Position numbers and translations under genes: made by a program. From Cardiobacterium sp. Marseille-Q4385 (GTDB taxonomy: Bacteria; Pseudomonadota; Gammaproteobacteria; Cardiobacteriales; Cardiobacteriaceae): DNA of 64,000 nucleotides. This document shows positions 8,576 through 15,873 of this stretch, piece after piece. A model generated the notes under the pieces. It saw only the letters and a program-made list of their open reading frames with translations. It was not told where the DNA came from and did no database searches. The stretch covers positions 2,060,501 through 2,124,500 of the forward strand of contig NZ_OU745373.1 in assembly GCF_916618745.1 (NCBI RefSeq). The letters run 5' to 3'. Positions within the stretch are counted from its first letter, which is position 1; the number at the start of each line of letters is the position of its first letter.

Positions 8576-8603
8576 AAAAAACCGCCTCACAGGGCGGTTT
8601 TTT
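8576..8603. terminator. Bidirectional terminator between fld and the ABM gene
   Basis: Perfect A6CCGCC/GGCGGT6 hairpin (8576-8586 with 8593-8603). The A-tract and T-tract on both sides serve the converging genes. Confidence 0.9.
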
Positions 8604-8615
8604 AGTAGATAGCGT

Positions 8616-9077
8616 TTATTTACCCGGTCGGCACCCTCTGCCGAAACCGCCGCCAAAGCCCTTGGGCATATCGCTGTCAATCACCTTGAACAGTCCCGGC
8701 TGGGCGATAACACCTTCCACCTGATTATCCGGCAAGGCGGCACGCATCTTTTCCGTGGCGGCCTTGAAATCTTCCTCGCTCTGCCAGCGGGCGACATTCA
8801 CCAGATGATAAGCACCGTTGGGATCAAGGTTCTGGTGCAGGCGGGTGCCGAGATAGCCGGGTTGGGTTTGCAGAAAATCGCGTGCCTTTTGCCATGAAGC
8901 CAGTGCAGCGGCCTCTTTGCCCGTCGGGACAGAGAAAGTGTTAATCAGCACCACGGCGTTTTTCTGGGCAGAAGGCCCATCACAGTGAGGGCGGCGGTCA
9001 CGACCAAGGGCGACGGCGGTCAAAGTCAGGGCGGCCAGGCCGGCGGTAATCAGGAGAGTCTTTTTCGTGCGGTTCAT
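8616..9077 (-). CDS. Membrane-anchored/exported ABM-domain protein
   Basis: 153 residues. An N-terminal hydrophobic segment (about 7-25) is either an uncleaved anchor or a signal peptide. A ferredoxin-like ABM (antibiotic biosynthesis monooxygenase) domain follows (about 40-125), with FSVPTGKEAAALASWQKARD and the LVNVARWQSEEDFKAA strand-helix. The tail is Gly/Arg-rich. Family members are small oxygenases or heme/quinone-interacting proteins; the reaction here cannot be inferred. It is the second gene of a two-gene unit that faces marR across three operators, so it is likely MarR-regulated. Confidence 0.75.
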   Translation of the reverse strand: MNRTKKTLLITAGLAALTLTAVALGRDRRPHCDGPSAQKNAVVLINTFSVPTGKEAAALASWQKARDFLQTQPGYLGTRLHQNLDPNGAYHLVNVARWQSEEDFKAATEKMRAALPDNQVEGVIAQPGLFKVIDSDMPKGFGGGFGRGCRPGK

Positions 9078-9112
9078 GGTTGTTCCTGGGTTTAAGGGTT
9101 GAGGGAAGGAGA

Positions 9113-9562
9113 TCAGGCGGCGCGCGGGCGACGGATAGCGAGGCCATCGCGCATACTCAGACCGAGGAGCAGCAAGTTAGTCGCCCCGGCCAGCAGTTCC
9201 AAGGTCTGCGCGGCGTAGAAGACGGCATCAAACTGCCCAGCCGCCGCGCGGTAATAGAGGAAAAAGGCGCAGGGCAGGAGGATGAACAGGCCGTTAGCGG
9301 CGATAAACGGCATGCGGCGGCGCTTGGCGGCGATGCGTGGGTGGTTGCTCTTGCCGCCCATCTTCATGCCCGTCGCCCCGGCCAGCGCCATGCAGAACAT
9401 CAGGGCGAAGAGGGCATAGACGATGACGTGTTTGACAGTGACGACAGTTGCCTGCGAGCCGAAGAGTTCGCTGATGACGGTGGATGTCCAGAAGGAGGCA
9501 ATCAGCAGGAAGGCAGCAGCACCGGCAATGGCGTGGATTTTGCGTAAAACAGTGCGGTTCAT
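9113..9562 (-). CDS. Four-span inner membrane protein of unknown function
   Basis: 149 residues with four hydrophobic helices (about 10-30, 42-64, 85-104 and 115-137). Histidines at the ends of spans 1 and 2 (KIHAIAG and VKHVIVY) and a basic KRRR loop are notable, as in small cytochrome b-like membrane proteins, but no heme motif is certain. It is the first gene divergent from marR and precedes the ABM-domain gene, so the pair may form a small oxidative or xenobiotic response unit. Function unknown. Confidence 0.7.
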   Translation of the reverse strand: MNRTVLRKIHAIAGAAAFLLIASFWTSTVISELFGSQATVVTVKHVIVYALFALMFCMALAGATGMKMGGKSNHPRIAAKRRRMPFIAANGLFILLPCAFFLYYRAAAGQFDAVFYAAQTLELLAGATNLLLLGLSMRDGLAIRRPRAA

Positions 9563-9597
9563 ATCGGGTTCCTTGGTATGGGTGAATGGGAACGTTT

Positions 9598-9656
9598 ATA
9601 GCAAGCTATACAACGAGGAGAAGTATAGCAAGCTATGTAATAAGATAGCAAGCTAT
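9598..9656. promoter_or_regulatory. Three identical palindromic operators (MarR-type)
   Basis: ATAGCAAGCTAT occurs three times, at 9598-9609, 9625-9636 and 9645-9656. Each copy has ATAGC/GCTAT inverted arms with AA between. They fill the divergent space between the four-span membrane gene and marR, so the adjacent MarR protein is the obvious ligand, repressing both directions including itself. The spacings between copy starts are 27 and 20 bases. Confidence 0.8.
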
Positions 9657-9701
9657 CTTTATGCTAAGATTTACAACCCATTATTTTTGCAGGAATTAAA
9701 C

Positions 9702-10163
9702 ATGAGCGAATCTTTCCGCGCCCACTCGGCGGGCTATCTCTTGAACCACATTGCGCGCCAATTCGCCCTGCTACTGCACGAACGCCTGAAACCACTCGGC
9801 ATTGCCCCGGCACAGTTCCCCATTCTGCTGGAACTCTGGCAGCAGGACGGACAAAGTCAGCAGGCACTGGTGGAGCGCGCCGAACTGAGCCAGGCGACCA
9901 TTGCCAATACCCTGGCGCGGATGGAACGCGACGGCCTGATCCGCCGCGAACCCAACCCGGATGACGCGCGCAGCCGCCTGATCTACCTCAGCGATAGCGC
10001 CCGATCCCTGGAAACAGCGGCGGTAGCGGCGGCGGCAGAAATTAACCGCGAGGCGTTGGCGGCGCTGGATGATGATGAACAGACGGCGTTTCTCGATATG
10101 GCGGCGCGGGTGGTGGCACAGCAGCAGCGGATGCTGGGCAAAGCACCGCCGGAAGGGGATTAA
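9702..10163 (+). CDS. MarR-family transcriptional regulator
   Basis: 153 residues. The winged helix-turn-helix is at about 55-100 (LVERAELSQATIANTLARME, then the wing RREPNPDDARSRLIYLS). The DDARSR wing is the classic MarR DNA-contact loop. Flanking helices form the dimerisation domain. The ATG at 9702 with AGGAA upstream was chosen over the much longer in-frame extension to 9423, which crosses the operators. It is probably autorepressed through the ATAGC operators and relieved by a small phenolic or oxidant. Confidence 0.9.
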   Translation: MSESFRAHSAGYLLNHIARQFALLLHERLKPLGIAPAQFPILLELWQQDGQSQQALVERAELSQATIANTLARMERDGLIRREPNPDDARSRLIYLSDSARSLETAAVAAAAEINREALAALDDDEQTAFLDMAARVVAQQQRMLGKAPPEGD

Positions 10164-10184
10164 GTGAGAAGAAAGGTTTTTCGC

Positions 10185-10270
10185 TGCCAAGCGGGGGAAT
10201 GCATGCCGTCTGCGCAGAGGTCAGATAAATCGTGATCGCGGCAAGCCCCTGATTTATCCCGCTTGGCGGG
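10185..10270. repeat. Inverted pair of CCAAGCGG repeats, 86-bp MITE-like element
   Basis: The left end reads GCCAAGCGGGGGAA (from about 10186) and the right end TTTATCCCGCTTGGCGGG (10253-10270), in opposite orientation. Together they give a short element with imperfect terminal inverted repeats. No coding capacity. Confidence 0.6.
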
Positions 10271-10492
10271 GCGTCGGGCAGGCTGCTACTCGCGTATTTG
10301 TCCCTCGCCGCAGACGTGATATTGGGTACCGGTCAGGGCTTCCAACATTATCGGGGCGTGCATTAGATAAAGCCGCCGCTGATGCGATGGAGCGGATTGA
10401 GGACGTTGATGTCGTCGGTGGCATGCATCAGCGCTGCGGTCAGGAAGGGGAAGGGCAGTCTGTCACGGGCGGAGGCGGCAACGCATACGGCG
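10271..10492. other. Unassigned intergenic stretch downstream of cmoB
   Basis: No complete gene. On the minus strand a 41-codon open stretch follows the cmoB stop and ends at about 10365. It contains MHATDDINVLNPLHRISGG but lacks a convincing start or ribosome binding site, so it could be a gene remnant. I do not recognise it. Confidence 0.3.
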
Positions 10493-11457
10493 TCAGCGTT
10501 TTTTGCGGGCGATGAGGATAACGCGTTGCGGCGGCGGCAGGCCTTCGATAGTCGCGCTGAAATCGGGCTGCATGAAGTCGGCGAGCGAGCAGTCGGTGCT
10601 CCAGGTGGTTTTGCGCTGTTCCGCGCTACTGGTGGGCACGGGTGTGCCGCTGTATTCGAGGTCGAGGCCGAGGCGGTGCAGCCAGCAGGTGAGCGCCGCT
10701 ACGCTTGGCAGGAACCAGACGTTGCGCATGCCTGCATAGCGTTCCAGCGGCATGAGCACGGTCGTCGCGTCGCCATCAACTACCAGGGTTTCGAGGATCA
10801 GGTGACCATCGGGGCGCAGGGTATCGCGCAGTTGGGCGAGATGTTGCAGCGGTTCACGGCGGTGGTAGAGCACGCCCATGGACAGGGTCAGATCGAAGTC
10901 GCGCGGGGCGATGTCGTCAAGGGTCAGCGGCAGGTAGGCGCAGTGCTGCGGGCCGAGCAGTTTTTCCAGGGCGAGGTATTGCGCGAAGTAGTGCCAGGAG
11001 GGGTCGAGGCCGAGGGCGAAGCGCGCGCCCGTGCCGAGCATGCGGTAGAGGAAGTAGCCGTTGCCGCAGCCGACGTCGAGGATGTGCTTGCCGGTGAAAT
11101 CTACACCGGCGGCGAGCAGGCGGGCGAATTTGTCGTCGCTGCGCCATTCGCTGTCGATGTGGACACCGTAGAGGTCAAACGGGCCTTTGCGCCATGGCAT
11201 CAACGCACGCAGTCCCGCTTCCGGTGAAGGTGCGGTGGTGCTACTGGCGCGGACGGCGGCGGTATTGAGTTCGATGGTGGCTGCGGGGTCGTGCGGCAGG
11301 GCATGGACGGCGGCCAGCCAGTCGGTGAACTGGCCGTGTGGTCTGGTGGCGGTGAGGGCGGCGCGGACGGTTTCATCTGCGGCGGCCAGTGCCGGTTTTT
11401 CGGCGAGGGCGTGCTGCCACTGGGCGAGGCGGATTGCGGGGGGAGATCTTGGGGCAT
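10493..11457 (-). CDS. cmoB: tRNA U34 carboxymethyltransferase CmoB, frameshifted near its start
   Basis: CmoB transfers carboxymethyl from carboxy-SAM to 5-hydroxyuridine-34 in tRNA. The SAM-binding core (LDVGCGNGYFLYRM) and the family signatures LMPWRKGPFDLYGVHID and SMGVLYHRREPLQHL are intact. The conserved N-terminal domain is also present upstream (for example RPHGQFTDWLAAVHALP), but its frame has no start codon before a stop at 11468. An ATG at 11457 is one frame off. One extra G in the G6 run 11438-11443 would join them into a 321-residue protein; E. coli CmoB is 323. The run may be a phase-variable tract, a true mutation or a sequencing error. The TTG at 11203 would give only the truncated C-terminal part. 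Confidence 0.85.
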
Positions 11458-11502
11458 AGGCGGGATTTCAATGGGAAGTCGCCTCATGATACGCGCCACC
11501 GC

Positions 11503-11532
11503 AAATAAACGGGGCGGCTCGCACCGCCCCGT
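11503..11532 (-). terminator. Terminator after the AraC-family gene
   Basis: Reading the minus strand, ACGGGGCGG (11532-11524) pairs with CCGCCCCGT (11517-11509) around a 6-base loop and runs into TTTATTT. Confidence 0.7.
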
Positions 11533-11538
11533 ACGGGT

Positions 11539-12447
11539 TTACAGTGTGACTGCTACGTAGAAGCTGACATCAGCCGCATAAGGCTGCGGTTTGAAGCTGT
11601 GGTAATACTCGAAGCAGGGGCGGTTATCCACTTCCAGTTTGGCGTCCACGACCGCTGTCATCAGCTCCTGCCAATATTGGGCGTATTGCGCAGGTTCGGT
11701 CACGGTGCGGCGGATGAACGCGTAGCTGCCGCCGGACAGGGTTTGTTTTTCGATGCCGCCGCTAACGACGGTATCCGGTGGCACGCTCAGGCAGATGTCG
11801 GTGCGGCAGCGTTCGACCGGGGTGACTTCGGGGTGGTCGAGGTAGATGAAGATACATTCGCCGTCCGCCAGACCGTGTGCGCCTGCCCATTGGTAGAGGC
11901 GCCCGGTCGCTTCTTCGTAGCCGACGCCGTAGGCACCGGTGACGCGGATGTAAGCCAGGGTGCGCGGGGCGAACTGTTCGGTATGCAAGGTTGTCATGTT
12001 GCTCTCCTGTTTGGGTTCGCGCGCAGTGTAAGCGGCGGTACTGGCCGCCGCGTGTCCGTTTTTGCGCAGGCCGTGTCCGATTTTGCTGTTTTGCAGGGCG
12101 CGCCGGTAGCTGGCGAAATCCTGGCAGGTGCGGAGTTCGCTGGCGGTGATGCCGAAGTGGGCGCGGAAGGCTTTGGCCAGCGCCTGCGAGCTGGCGTAGC
12201 CGTGTTCGAGGGCAAGCGTGGTGATATCGGCCTTGCCGTAGAAGAGCTGGCGGGCGATGTTTTCCAGACGCAGGCGGCGCAGGTAGGCAGCCAGCGTCTC
12301 GCCGGTGACGGCGGTGAAGATGCGGTGGAAGTGATACGGCGAGAGGGATGCCAGTGCCGCGATGGCGGTGAGGTCGGGCGGGTCGCGGTAGTGCTGTTCA
12401 AGGTAGCGGATGACGGGTTGCAGGCGGCGGTGGTAGTCGGTGCTCAT
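11539..12447 (-). CDS. AraC-family regulator with GyrI-like effector domain
   Basis: 302 residues. The N-terminal AraC double helix-turn-helix (about 8-105) includes LASLSPYHFHRIFTAVTGET and the second HTH ALEHGYASSQALAKAFRAHF. A linker follows (about 110-145), then a GyrI-like small-molecule-binding domain (about 146-302) containing RVTGAYGVGYEEATGRLYQW. This is the SbmC/Rob-type architecture, sensing amphipathic compounds. The ATG overlaps the stop of the DUF819 gene (ATGA), so the two are co-transcribed. A longer in-frame start is rejected because it lies inside the upstream gene. Confidence 0.88.
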   Translation of the reverse strand: MSTDYHRRLQPVIRYLEQHYRDPPDLTAIAALASLSPYHFHRIFTAVTGETLAAYLRRLRLENIARQLFYGKADITTLALEHGYASSQALAKAFRAHFGITASELRTCQDFASYRRALQNSKIGHGLRKNGHAAASTAAYTAREPKQESNMTTLHTEQFAPRTLAYIRVTGAYGVGYEEATGRLYQWAGAHGLADGECIFIYLDHPEVTPVERCRTDICLSVPPDTVVSGGIEKQTLSGGSYAFIRRTVTEPAQYAQYWQELMTAVVDAKLEVDNRPCFEYYHSFKPQPYAADVSFYVAVTL

Positions 12448-13679
12448 GGGGCGACGATGTGGCGCAGGATTTCTGCGGTGAAGTAGCCGCCGATGGTGCC
12501 GAGGGTGTAGCCGAGGATGCCGAGCAGCACGCCGACCGGGGCGAGGGCAGGGTGGAAGGCGGTGGCGACGATGGCAGCCGATGAGGCGCCGCCGGTGTTG
12601 GCATTTGAACCGACGCAGAGGAAGAAAAGCGGAGCGCGGATGAGGCGGGCGACGGCGAAGACGATGGCGATGTGCACGGCGAGCCACAACGCGGCGACGA
12701 GCAGCAGGCGCCACTGGTCAAAAATGCCGTGCAGCTGGATTTGCATGCCGATGGCGGCGATGAGAATGTAGATGAGCGCCGTACCGAGTTTGGAGGCGCC
12801 GGCGTGGTCGAGGTGGCGGGCGCGGGTGAAGGAGAGGCAGAAACCGGCGAGGGTGACACTGATGACTTGCCAGAAGAAGGCGCTGTTCAGGCTGTATTCG
12901 ACGGCCCGGGGGAATTGCGCGAACCACGCCGCGAGTGCGCCGCCCAGCGGATGGGCGAGGCCGACCACGGCGAAGGTGAGGCCGAGCATTTTCATCAGGT
13001 CAGGCAGGGTGGTGATGCGGGCGTGTTCGCGTTCGTAACGCTCAACGGTGTCGATAACGGCGTTGATGCCGCTGGTGTCGGCGCGCAGCCAGCGGTCGAT
13101 GCGTGCGGCGTGGCGCGCCATGGCGAGGATGGCGAAGAGCCAGACGGAGGCGAGGGTGGCGTCGATCAGCAGCATGGTGCCAAAGAGGGCGTCATCCACC
13201 TGATAGAGTTCTTTCATCGCCGCCTGGTTTGCCGCACCGCCGATCCAGCTGCCAGCGAGGGTGGAGAAGCCGCGCCAGATGTGTTCGCCGTCCACCCAGT
13301 CCGGGGCGATGAAGTGGAAGACGGTGAAGCTGATGATGCCGCCAAGCATGATGGCGAGCGTCGCCGTGAAAAACATCGCCAGCACTTTCCAGCCGAGGCC
13401 GATGAGTTTCGGTACGTCCATGGAAAGCGTCATGAGAAAGAGGCTGGCGGGGAGGAGGTAGGTCGCGGCGAAGCCGTAAATCTGTTTGCCGAGGCCGGGG
13501 GCGAAGACGCCGGCGCTGTTGAGGCCTGCCGGGACGAAGCAGCAGAGGATGATGCCGGGGATGATGGCGTAGAAGCGGCGCCAGAAGGGGTGGGCGCTGT
13601 CGCCGGTAGCGAAGATGAGGCCGACGACGCCCATGATGAGGCCGAAAGCAGCGGGCAGGGTGGTGATAAGCGGGGTCAT
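12444..13679 (-). CDS. DUF819-family membrane permease
   Basis: 411 residues with about 10-12 membrane helices. Motifs typical of the DUF819 (YjcL-like) family are present: SWIGGAANQAAMKE near 150-163 and VGSNANTGGASSAAIVATAF near 355-374, which resemble the repeated Gly/Asn-rich motifs of this transporter-like fold. Substrate unknown. The ATG at 13679 is at the membrane domain boundary; an upstream in-frame ATG (13724) adds 15 polar residues. It forms an operon with the AraC/GyrI regulator. Confidence 0.85.
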   Translation of the reverse strand: MTPLITTLPAAFGLIMGVVGLIFATGDSAHPFWRRFYAIIPGIILCCFVPAGLNSAGVFAPGLGKQIYGFAATYLLPASLFLMTLSMDVPKLIGLGWKVLAMFFTATLAIMLGGIISFTVFHFIAPDWVDGEHIWRGFSTLAGSWIGGAANQAAMKELYQVDDALFGTMLLIDATLASVWLFAILAMARHAARIDRWLRADTSGINAVIDTVERYEREHARITTLPDLMKMLGLTFAVVGLAHPLGGALAAWFAQFPRAVEYSLNSAFFWQVISVTLAGFCLSFTRARHLDHAGASKLGTALIYILIAAIGMQIQLHGIFDQWRLLLVAALWLAVHIAIVFAVARLIRAPLFFLCVGSNANTGGASSAAIVATAFHPALAPVGVLLGILGYTLGTIGGYFTAEILRHIVAP

Positions 13680-13742
13680 GTGTGAGGTTCGGGTTATAGA
13701 AATGGGGCGGCTATTGTAAGGCAAAGTCCTGATACCGGCTCC

Positions 13743-13791
13743 GCCAAGTGGCGTGGTTGCTGGGGATGCGTAGGGTGGGCTTCAGCCCACC
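13743..13791. repeat. Dispersed CCAAGCGG-type copy plus GGTGGGCT/AGCCCACC hairpin
   Basis: A diverged copy of the repeat (CCAAGTGGCGTGGTTGCTGG, 13743-13762) is followed by a perfect hairpin, GGTGGGCT-TC-AGCCCACC, at 13774-13791. The hairpin is a common REP-like intergenic palindrome. Another degenerate copy (TCAAGCGACGTGG) begins near 13838. Confidence 0.6.
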
Positions 13792-13884
13792 GAGCAGGCT
13801 GTTGCATTTCTTGACGCTGGACAGAAAGGAATGCCATCAAGCGACGTGGCAGGCAAACCGGCGAGGCGCGTCAATGCCCCCGGT

Positions 13885-15282
13885 TTATCTTCCGGGATGG
13901 CTATTGCCTTCGAGCAGGCGCTCGCCGTCCTGACTGTGCAGACGGGCGAAGACGGCAGAGGAGGTGAAGGTGATGAGGCCGACAGCGGCGAAGGTGTAGC
14001 GGAAAGCGATGTACAGATCGCCGTGGCTGACGGTGGGCAGGCTGAGGGTTTTGAGCAGGAGCGCGCCGATGGCGATGCCGAAACCGGTCGCCAGTTGCTG
14101 GTTGATGGCGAGCAGGCTGTTGCCGGCGCTGTTTTGGTCGGGGCGCAGGTCGGCGATGGCGAGGGTATTCATCGCGGTGAATTGCAGCGAGTTGCCAAAG
14201 CCGGTGATAAAGAGCAGCACGACCCACACCCAGGCCGGGGTGCCGGGCGGGGGCAGGGCAACGGCCATCATCATCAGGCCGAGCAGTTGCGTGTTGGTGA
14301 TGGTGATGCGCCGGTAGCCGTAGCGGGCGATGACGGCTTTGGTAAAGGGCTTGGCGATGATGGTGCCCACGACGGTTGGCACCATCATCCAGCCCGCGCT
14401 GCTGGCGTCGTAACCGAGGGCGAGCTGGTAGAAGAGCGGCAGCAGGAAGGGCATGGCGCCGATGCCGAGGCGGCTGACGAGGTTGCCCGCGAGGCCGATG
14501 CGGAAGGTGCGCACCAGGATGAGGCTGATGGGGAAGAGCGGATAATCGCAGCGGCGGGGGTGGCGCAGGTAGGCAATCCCGCCGGCAAGCGCGAGGAGGA
14601 AGAGGAGGGCGGCAGCGACCGGTTCGCCGTGTGGCGCGATTTCCAGCGCCAGCGTCAATCCGGTCGCCATGCCGGCGATGAGGAGGAAACCGCCGGTATC
14701 GAAGCGGGTAATCTTGCCGTACACATCGGGCATGATGGGGATGGCGAAAAGGATGCCGAGGATGCCGAAGGGGATGTTGATGAGGAAAATCCAGTGCCAG
14801 CTCGCGTATTGCACGAGGTAGCCGCCGACGAGCGGGCCGAGGATGGGGCCGATAAGCGCCGGGGTGACGGCGTAGTTGATGGCAGTAATCAGCCGCTCTT
14901 TTTCATAGACTTTGAGAATGGCGAGACGCGGCACGGGCATGATGATGGCGCCGCCCATGCCCTGGATGATGCGCGCGCCGACGAGCATTGGCAGGTTGGT
15001 GGAGACGGCGCAGAGCAGCGAGCCGAGCATGAAAACAACAAGCGCGATGATGAAGGTCTTTTTTGTGCCGAAGCGGTCGGCGAGGTAGCCGCTCGCCGGA
15101 ATGAGCAGGGCGACGGTGAGGGCGTAGGAGATGACGGCTGACTGCATGTTGAGCGGCGAGACGCCGAGGTCGGCGGCAATCGTCGGTAGGGCGGTGTTGA
15201 GGATGGTGGCATCAAGCATCTGCATGAAGATGGAGATGGCCATCAACAGCGGTAGCCAGCGGGACGGGGTGGGGGTGGTCAT
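13885..15282 (-). CDS. DHA2-family (EmrB/QacA-type) drug efflux MFS
   Basis: 465 residues with about 14 membrane helices. Motif A reads GYLADRFGTKK (about 65-75), motif C-like GPILGPLVGGYL is near 140-152, and span 1 contains the acidic LDATILNTALP (about 23-33) characteristic of DHA2 14-TMS exporters such as MdtD/EmrB. It is a probable proton-driven multidrug exporter in the inner membrane. No membrane-fusion partner is nearby. It runs downstream of the HicA/DUF1902 pair with a 2-base gap, so co-transcription is likely. Confidence 0.9.
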   Translation of the reverse strand: MTTPTPSRWLPLLMAISIFMQMLDATILNTALPTIAADLGVSPLNMQSAVISYALTVALLIPASGYLADRFGTKKTFIIALVVFMLGSLLCAVSTNLPMLVGARIIQGMGGAIIMPVPRLAILKVYEKERLITAINYAVTPALIGPILGPLVGGYLVQYASWHWIFLINIPFGILGILFAIPIMPDVYGKITRFDTGGFLLIAGMATGLTLALEIAPHGEPVAAALLFLLALAGGIAYLRHPRRCDYPLFPISLILVRTFRIGLAGNLVSRLGIGAMPFLLPLFYQLALGYDASSAGWMMVPTVVGTIIAKPFTKAVIARYGYRRITITNTQLLGLMMMAVALPPPGTPAWVWVVLLFITGFGNSLQFTAMNTLAIADLRPDQNSAGNSLLAINQQLATGFGIAIGALLLKTLSLPTVSHGDLYIAFRYTFAAVGLITFTSSAVFARLHSQDGERLLEGNSHPGR

Positions 15283-15284
15283 GA

Positions 15285-15485
15285 TCAGAGGTTTTTGTGA
15301 TTAATGCCCGCCTGTTTGAGGATGCCTTTGGCGGTATGGCGTGAATCGACGGTATAGGGCAGAACGAACTGCCGGTTGCTGATGGGGCTTTGCCAGATTT
15401 CGTGACTGCCTTTGCCTTGACGCACAAAGGTGCAGCCATGCGCCAGCAGCAGTGGTTTGATGATGTCGTAGTACCCTTTTCCCAT
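15285..15485 (-). CDS. hicA: HicA-family toxin
   Basis: 66 residues, the usual HicA size. The double-stranded RNA-binding-like fold is recognisable from LLLAHGCTFVRQGKGSHEIW (about 12-31), with the catalytic-type histidine in GSHEIW, followed by the strand RQFVLPY and the C-terminal helix TAKGILKQAGI. HicA toxins are mRNA interferases. Its start overlaps the stop of the DUF1902 gene by one base (TGATG), the standard arrangement for a co-translated antitoxin-toxin pair. Confidence 0.88.
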   Translation of the reverse strand: MGKGYYDIIKPLLLAHGCTFVRQGKGSHEIWQSPISNRQFVLPYTVDSRHTAKGILKQAGINHKNL

Positions 15486-15709
15486 CAGGCGACAGCGTGT
15501 GCTTCCTGAGTGTGCCGGAAGGCGAGACGGAAATTATCTGTCTGCGCACCGAAGCCGTTGGCGGCATACATTTCCGGTGCAACGGCCCAGACACGGCGGG
15601 TCAGTGCCTCGTAATCCGCTGCTTCGGTGGCAATGCCCAAAGCGTCGCACTGTGCGACCCAAACATCTGCTTCCGCATCAAAAAGGACATCAACGGTAAA
15701 GTGGTTCAT
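15485..15709 (-). CDS. DUF1902 (HicB-like) antitoxin partner
   Basis: 74 residues. FTVDVLFDAEADVWVAQCDALGIATEA (about 4-30, shown in part) has the HicB-type partial RNase H fold signature FDxEADVWVAxCD. There is no C-terminal DNA-binding domain, so autoregulation may be weak or indirect. GGAG lies nine bases upstream of the ATG; the longer in-frame start at 15775 is not supported. Its partner is the adjacent HicA toxin. Confidence 0.82.
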   Translation of the reverse strand: MNHFTVDVLFDAEADVWVAQCDALGIATEAADYEALTRRVWAVAPEMYAANGFGAQTDNFRLAFRHTQEAHAVA

Positions 15710-15873
15710 CTCTTGCTCCGACAGCTTCGTTACCCACATTGTAGCAGCCTGGCATGGGCAGGGCGGGCGGCGCATTTTCCTTTTGCCGTCTGGGTAAATG
15801 TTCTAAAATTGCGCCCGCTTACGAGGACGTCATCATTGCGTCATGTGGGCTTCCCTCATTTCCGGACTCTTAT

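Noticed and set aside
10271..10492. 41-codon frame after cmoB as a gene
   Set aside because: No start codon with a ribosome binding site and no recognised family; kept only as a possible remnant.
10493..11203. cmoB as a complete gene from TTG at 11203
   Set aside because: That start begins in the middle of the conserved protein; homologous N-terminal sequence continues upstream in the same frame to the G tract.
12672..15141. Long plus-strand frames (337 and 436 codons)
   Set aside because: Both are antisense to the DUF819 and DHA2 transporter genes and have the Glu/Gly/Asp-rich composition typical of shadows.
15754..15873. N-terminal extension of the phosphate transporter
   Set aside because: It overlaps likely promoter sequence and lacks homology; the ATG at 15874 sits at the expected start of the family.
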